From contig NW_024468510.1 of the NCBI RefSeq assembly GCF_001632365.1, positions 2,123,263 through 2,134,470 on the forward strand: 11,208 nucleotides of DNA. Direction: 5' to 3'. Shown piece after piece: positions 9,501-11,208 of this stretch; the first letter of the stretch is position 1, and each line of letters starts with the position of its first letter. The position numbers and the translations under genes were made by a program. This DNA comes from Laetiporus sulphureus 93-53 (taxonomy: Eukaryota; Basidiomycota; Agaricomycetes; Polyporales; Laetiporaceae). The notes beneath the pieces were generated by a model. That model did not search any database and was not told the origin of the DNA. It worked only from the letters and a program-made list of their open reading frames with translations.

Positions 9501-10648
9501 CAGTGATACCTGCCGGATCCTGGTGAGGATGAATTCATATGCTGAGCAGGAGAACTACCTCAAAACACAACCCGCGAAAATCCGATCGCTCGAGGGACCG
9601 GAGAAGGTTATAAAACAGTTGGAGCTCATGGACAAGGCTGCTGCTTCGATATCGGACGGGGACATTGTTGATGCTCAGATACATGGGTCAGCTCTGACTA
9701 TTTCATCCGATGAGGATCTCGCTGACACCGCTCTTTAATTATCAGGCCTGAGCAATATTGGTCATTGATGCCCCTACATGCCATTTGTTCAACTGTCCGG
9801 CCTGCATCACTCCTTTACGGTGGCGGCTCAGGATATGGCGGGCCGAATGCGACGTCCTTCCCCCAGTATGTCACTGCGTACGGTATCGAGTACTGCCGAC
9901 GACTGATACTCTTGTGTATAGGTGGCTTGGGCAGAATTCTAAGCAAACTAAGCTCACGCGCCAGCTGACGGAAGTGCAAGCTCGCATGCGCCTCAAGATC
10001 TCGGGCGACAGGCCCGATATCCGACAATCATACGTGCCGGCACTGTTCCCGCACATTGTCCAGCCGCTCATGGACAAGGGCGCGGTAGGTTGTTTTGTCT
10101 GATACGGAAGAATGTCTGGTTGATCGCTTCTCAGAATGCAATCGACGACGTGATTGAGTGGATGGACGACTACTTCCTCTCGCGCGAGGAGTGGGACACC
10201 ATCGTCGAGCTCGGTCTGGACGAGCACAAGGATGCGCTGGTCCTGAAGAAGATCCCGACGGCCACCAAGACGGCCTTCACGAGGAAGTACGTTCACAGTA
10301 TCATGCAAACGTACGACGATTCTGATTGGCTTTCACACACAGATACAATTCCAAAGACCACCCGATACCCTTTCACAAGGCCTTCGAGCTGGGCAAAGTC
10401 CCCAAGAAGGTCGCCGTCTCGGGCCCTCTGCCCGACCTTGAGGAGGCGCTGGAGGTAAGTCCCGTCCCGCGTCTGTCAAAGTTGTTGCGCTGGGAACTCA
10501 TTCATTCGGTTGTCAGGTGGACGAAGAGATCGAGGAGACTCCGGAAGGGTCGGAGGAGGCCTCGGATGACGTGGAGCATGATACGCTGATCGTGGCGCCG
10601 AAGGCGGGCAAGGGTAAGGCGAAGGCGAAGGGTAAGGCGAAGAAGTGA
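6576..10648 (+). CDS. RFC1: Replication factor C subunit 1 (clamp loader large subunit)
   Basis: This is the large subunit of the pentameric ATPase that opens PCNA and loads it at primer-template junctions in the nucleus. Twenty-two exons give 963 residues; yeast Rfc1 is 861 and human RFC1 1148. In order: PCNA-binding motif DIRGFF at 16-21, matching the RFC1 N-terminal pattern; a possible SUMO-interacting patch PIEISDEDD; acidic/basic linker with likely nuclear signals ([19 protein letters not shown]); BRCT domain about 266-342, which binds 5'-phosphate DNA; RFC box LWTDRYAP at 397-404; Walker [10 protein letters not shown] at 453-461 (Lys459); Walker B LIMDEVDG at 522-529; sensor 1 Asn557 in CIAND; sensor 2 Arg616 in SDIRQ; RFC1 C-terminal domain about 645-870; acidic stretch; Lys-rich tail 951-963. 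All key residues are intact. ATG 6576 has G at -3 and +4 and begins just before the PCNA motif. The N-terminal splice sites (exons 2-6) are the least certain. Confidence 0.96.
8152..8199 (+). other. RFC1: RFC1 intron 8, 48 nt, in frame and without stop
   Basis: The donor GTACAT and acceptor TTTCAG bound 48 nt read in the RFC1 frame with no stop. Splicing gives [13 protein letters not shown]; retention would add 16 residues between the BRCT and AAA+ domains, in a flexible linker. The normal fungal intron size and a pyrimidine-rich acceptor favour splicing. Confidence 0.8.
8610..8663 (+). other. RFC1: 54-nt internal RFC1 exon in the AAA+ domain
   Basis: Between the exon ending SRSKKLVE and the one starting [12 protein letters not shown], the apparent 166-nt gap hides a phase-0 exon flanked by TATTAG and GTATGC. 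It encodes [18 protein letters not shown]. The segment lies between Walker A and Walker B, where RFC1 proteins carry a similar Asn/Ser-Leu-rich sequence, and splitting the gap gives two 56-nt introns, normal for this gene. It is out of frame with both neighbouring reading frames, so simple ORF calling misses it. Confidence 0.9.
9499..9549 (+). other. RFC1: RFC1 intron 16, 51 nt, in frame and without stop
   Basis: The donor GTCAGT and acceptor GAGCAG bound 51 nt that read through in frame. Splicing restores [12 protein letters not shown], the order found in RFC1 C-terminal domains. Retention would insert 17 residues into that domain, so automatic annotation could easily miss the intron. Confidence 0.85.
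10610..10642 (+). repeat. 18-nt period repeat coding the Lys-rich RFC1 tail
   Basis: AAGGGTAAGGCGAAG occurs at 10610-10624 and again at 10628-10642, an 18-nt period encoding Gly-Lys-Ala-Lys repeats at the end of RFC1. It supplies a basic tail after an acidic stretch, possibly a nuclear signal or DNA contact. Such repeats can change length between strains. Confidence 0.7.
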
Positions 10649-11162
10649 ATGAGTTGTGCGTTCTACCACGGTGTATCTTTGCTGTTCGGTTGTTGTATTG
10701 GATTAATGCAGTTGATTGCGCTCGAGTTGGCTGTCATGGTCGGGGTCAACGTGTCGTGTGCGTTTGTCTACGACGTCGACGACTGCCGCATATTATTGGA
10801 ACGTTTTGATAGTCGCCATGCTGAACTGCCCACGGGCATCATACATCGCAGGCGACCGTTTCGCACCTTCGAGATCTGTCTGAGCAGGAGGTGCGTAACG
10901 CACCTACAAGGTAATAGAAAGACGTCGCAAACGGGCAGCACTATTGAGGTCGTTGTGGCTATTAGAAAAAAAGCGGGATGATCTTCCTTGCACGAGGAGA
11001 AACTAGACAATACATAGTATAGACATGCGTGCGTGCGTACCGTGGTCATGACGGGCGTGGATGGGAGGACTGACCAAAACAGAAAACACGAAACGAAGAT
11101 ACGTGAGCATTCGCATAGCAGCAAACACTAGAGAGAATCGGGTACTATCACACACAACAACA
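10649..11162. other. RFC1 3' flank, no supported gene
   Basis: A 110-codon ATG frame (10649-10981 plus) begins right after the RFC1 stop, as TGAATG. It has a Cys- and Val-rich start, no domain and no separate promoter space, so it is read as 3' UTR. Minus-strand frames here start only at TTG or GTG. No AATAAA is seen; the A-rich run at 10963-10973 and (TGCG)3 near 11026-11037 are the only notable sequences. Confidence 0.5.
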
Positions 11163-11208
11163 TCATGATGCACCGGAGCTTCGCACACGACCTGCACCTG
11201 CACCTGCC
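11163..11208 (-). other. Possible 3' end of a convergent gene at the right edge
   Basis: On the minus strand the frame entering from the right edge reads three Ala-Gly pairs, then RVRSSGAS and a TGA stop at 11163-11165. The underlying GCAGGT hexamer is repeated three times at the edge. An Ala/Gly repeat followed by a short basic tail could be a C-terminus, but only 14 codons are visible and another frame across the repeat stays open further. Confidence 0.2.

Larger units (their letters stand above)
6576..10648 (+). other. RFC1: Exon map of RFC1 (22 exons)
   Basis: Exons read from splice signals and phase: 6576-6698, 6772-6814, 6877-6895, 6946-6969, 7033-7057, 7110-7588, 7644-7814, 7873-8151, 8200-8316, 8367-8553, 8610-8663, 8720-8845, 8907-8992, 9042-9089, 9143-9280, 9342-9498, 9550-9686, 9746-9865, 9922-10084, 10135-10286, 10343-10454, 10517-10648. 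They total 2892 nt, or 964 codons with the stop, and all phases agree. From exon 7 on, the joins restore continuous family sequence, for example RHGG-RVTG across intron 7 and [15 protein letters not shown] across intron 17. Exons 2-5 lie in low-complexity sequence and rest on splice signals and phase alone. The intron 5 acceptor (ending 7109) is the weakest call. Confidence 0.85.

Noticed and set aside
9499..9549. Treating 9499-9549 as coding because the frame stays open
   Set aside because: Removing it restores the expected FIQ-ENYLK order of RFC1, and both splice signals are present.
10119..10130. GTTGATCGCTT shared with the inverted repeat at 2925
   Set aside because: An 11-base match inside an RFC1 intron with no surrounding similarity; best explained by chance.
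10649..10981. 110-codon ATG frame directly after the RFC1 stop
   Set aside because: It has no domain, no space for its own promoter and lies where the RFC1 3' UTR is expected. Eukaryotic genes rarely use a second frame this way.

Overview
This window looks like nuclear DNA from a filamentous fungus, most likely a basidiomycete of the Agaricomycetes. The main evidence is a replication factor C large-subunit gene split by 21 introns of only 48-73 nt, all GT-AG, in a GC-rich and compact setting. Such dense tiny introns are typical of mushroom-forming fungi. The lineage is inferred from gene architecture; no marker gene is present. There is no bacterial, plasmid, phage or CRISPR content.

Layout, left to right. 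(1) 1-1309, minus strand: the 5' part of a gene running off the left edge. It encodes a Pro/Ser/Thr/Gln-rich, probably disordered protein of unknown function. (2) 1310-4052: about 2.7 kb with no gene I can support. It starts with the CT-rich leader/promoter of the left gene and holds several inverted repeats and short motif clusters. (3) 4053-6407, minus strand: a four-exon gene for a protein of about 650-730 residues that I cannot name, with a strongly acidic central stretch. (4) 6150-6575: a short divergent control region with several ACGCG cores and a TATA-like box. (5) 6576-10648, plus strand: RFC1, rebuilt here as 22 exons with consistent phases, giving 963 residues. It includes a 54-nt exon carrying part of the AAA+ domain that plain ORF reading misses. 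(6) 10649-11208: RFC1 3' flank, with a hexamer repeat at the right edge that may be the tail of a minus-strand gene.

The one gene with a clear role is RFC1, the large subunit of the clamp loader that places PCNA on primer-template junctions. Its unnamed divergent neighbour may share its promoter, but nothing in the protein shows a replication role. I found no convincing undescribed multi-gene system. The most useful leads are the unnamed acidic protein, the RFC1 micro-exons and frame-preserving introns, the ACGCG cluster at an uncertain start codon, and inverted repeats in the gene-poor stretch.
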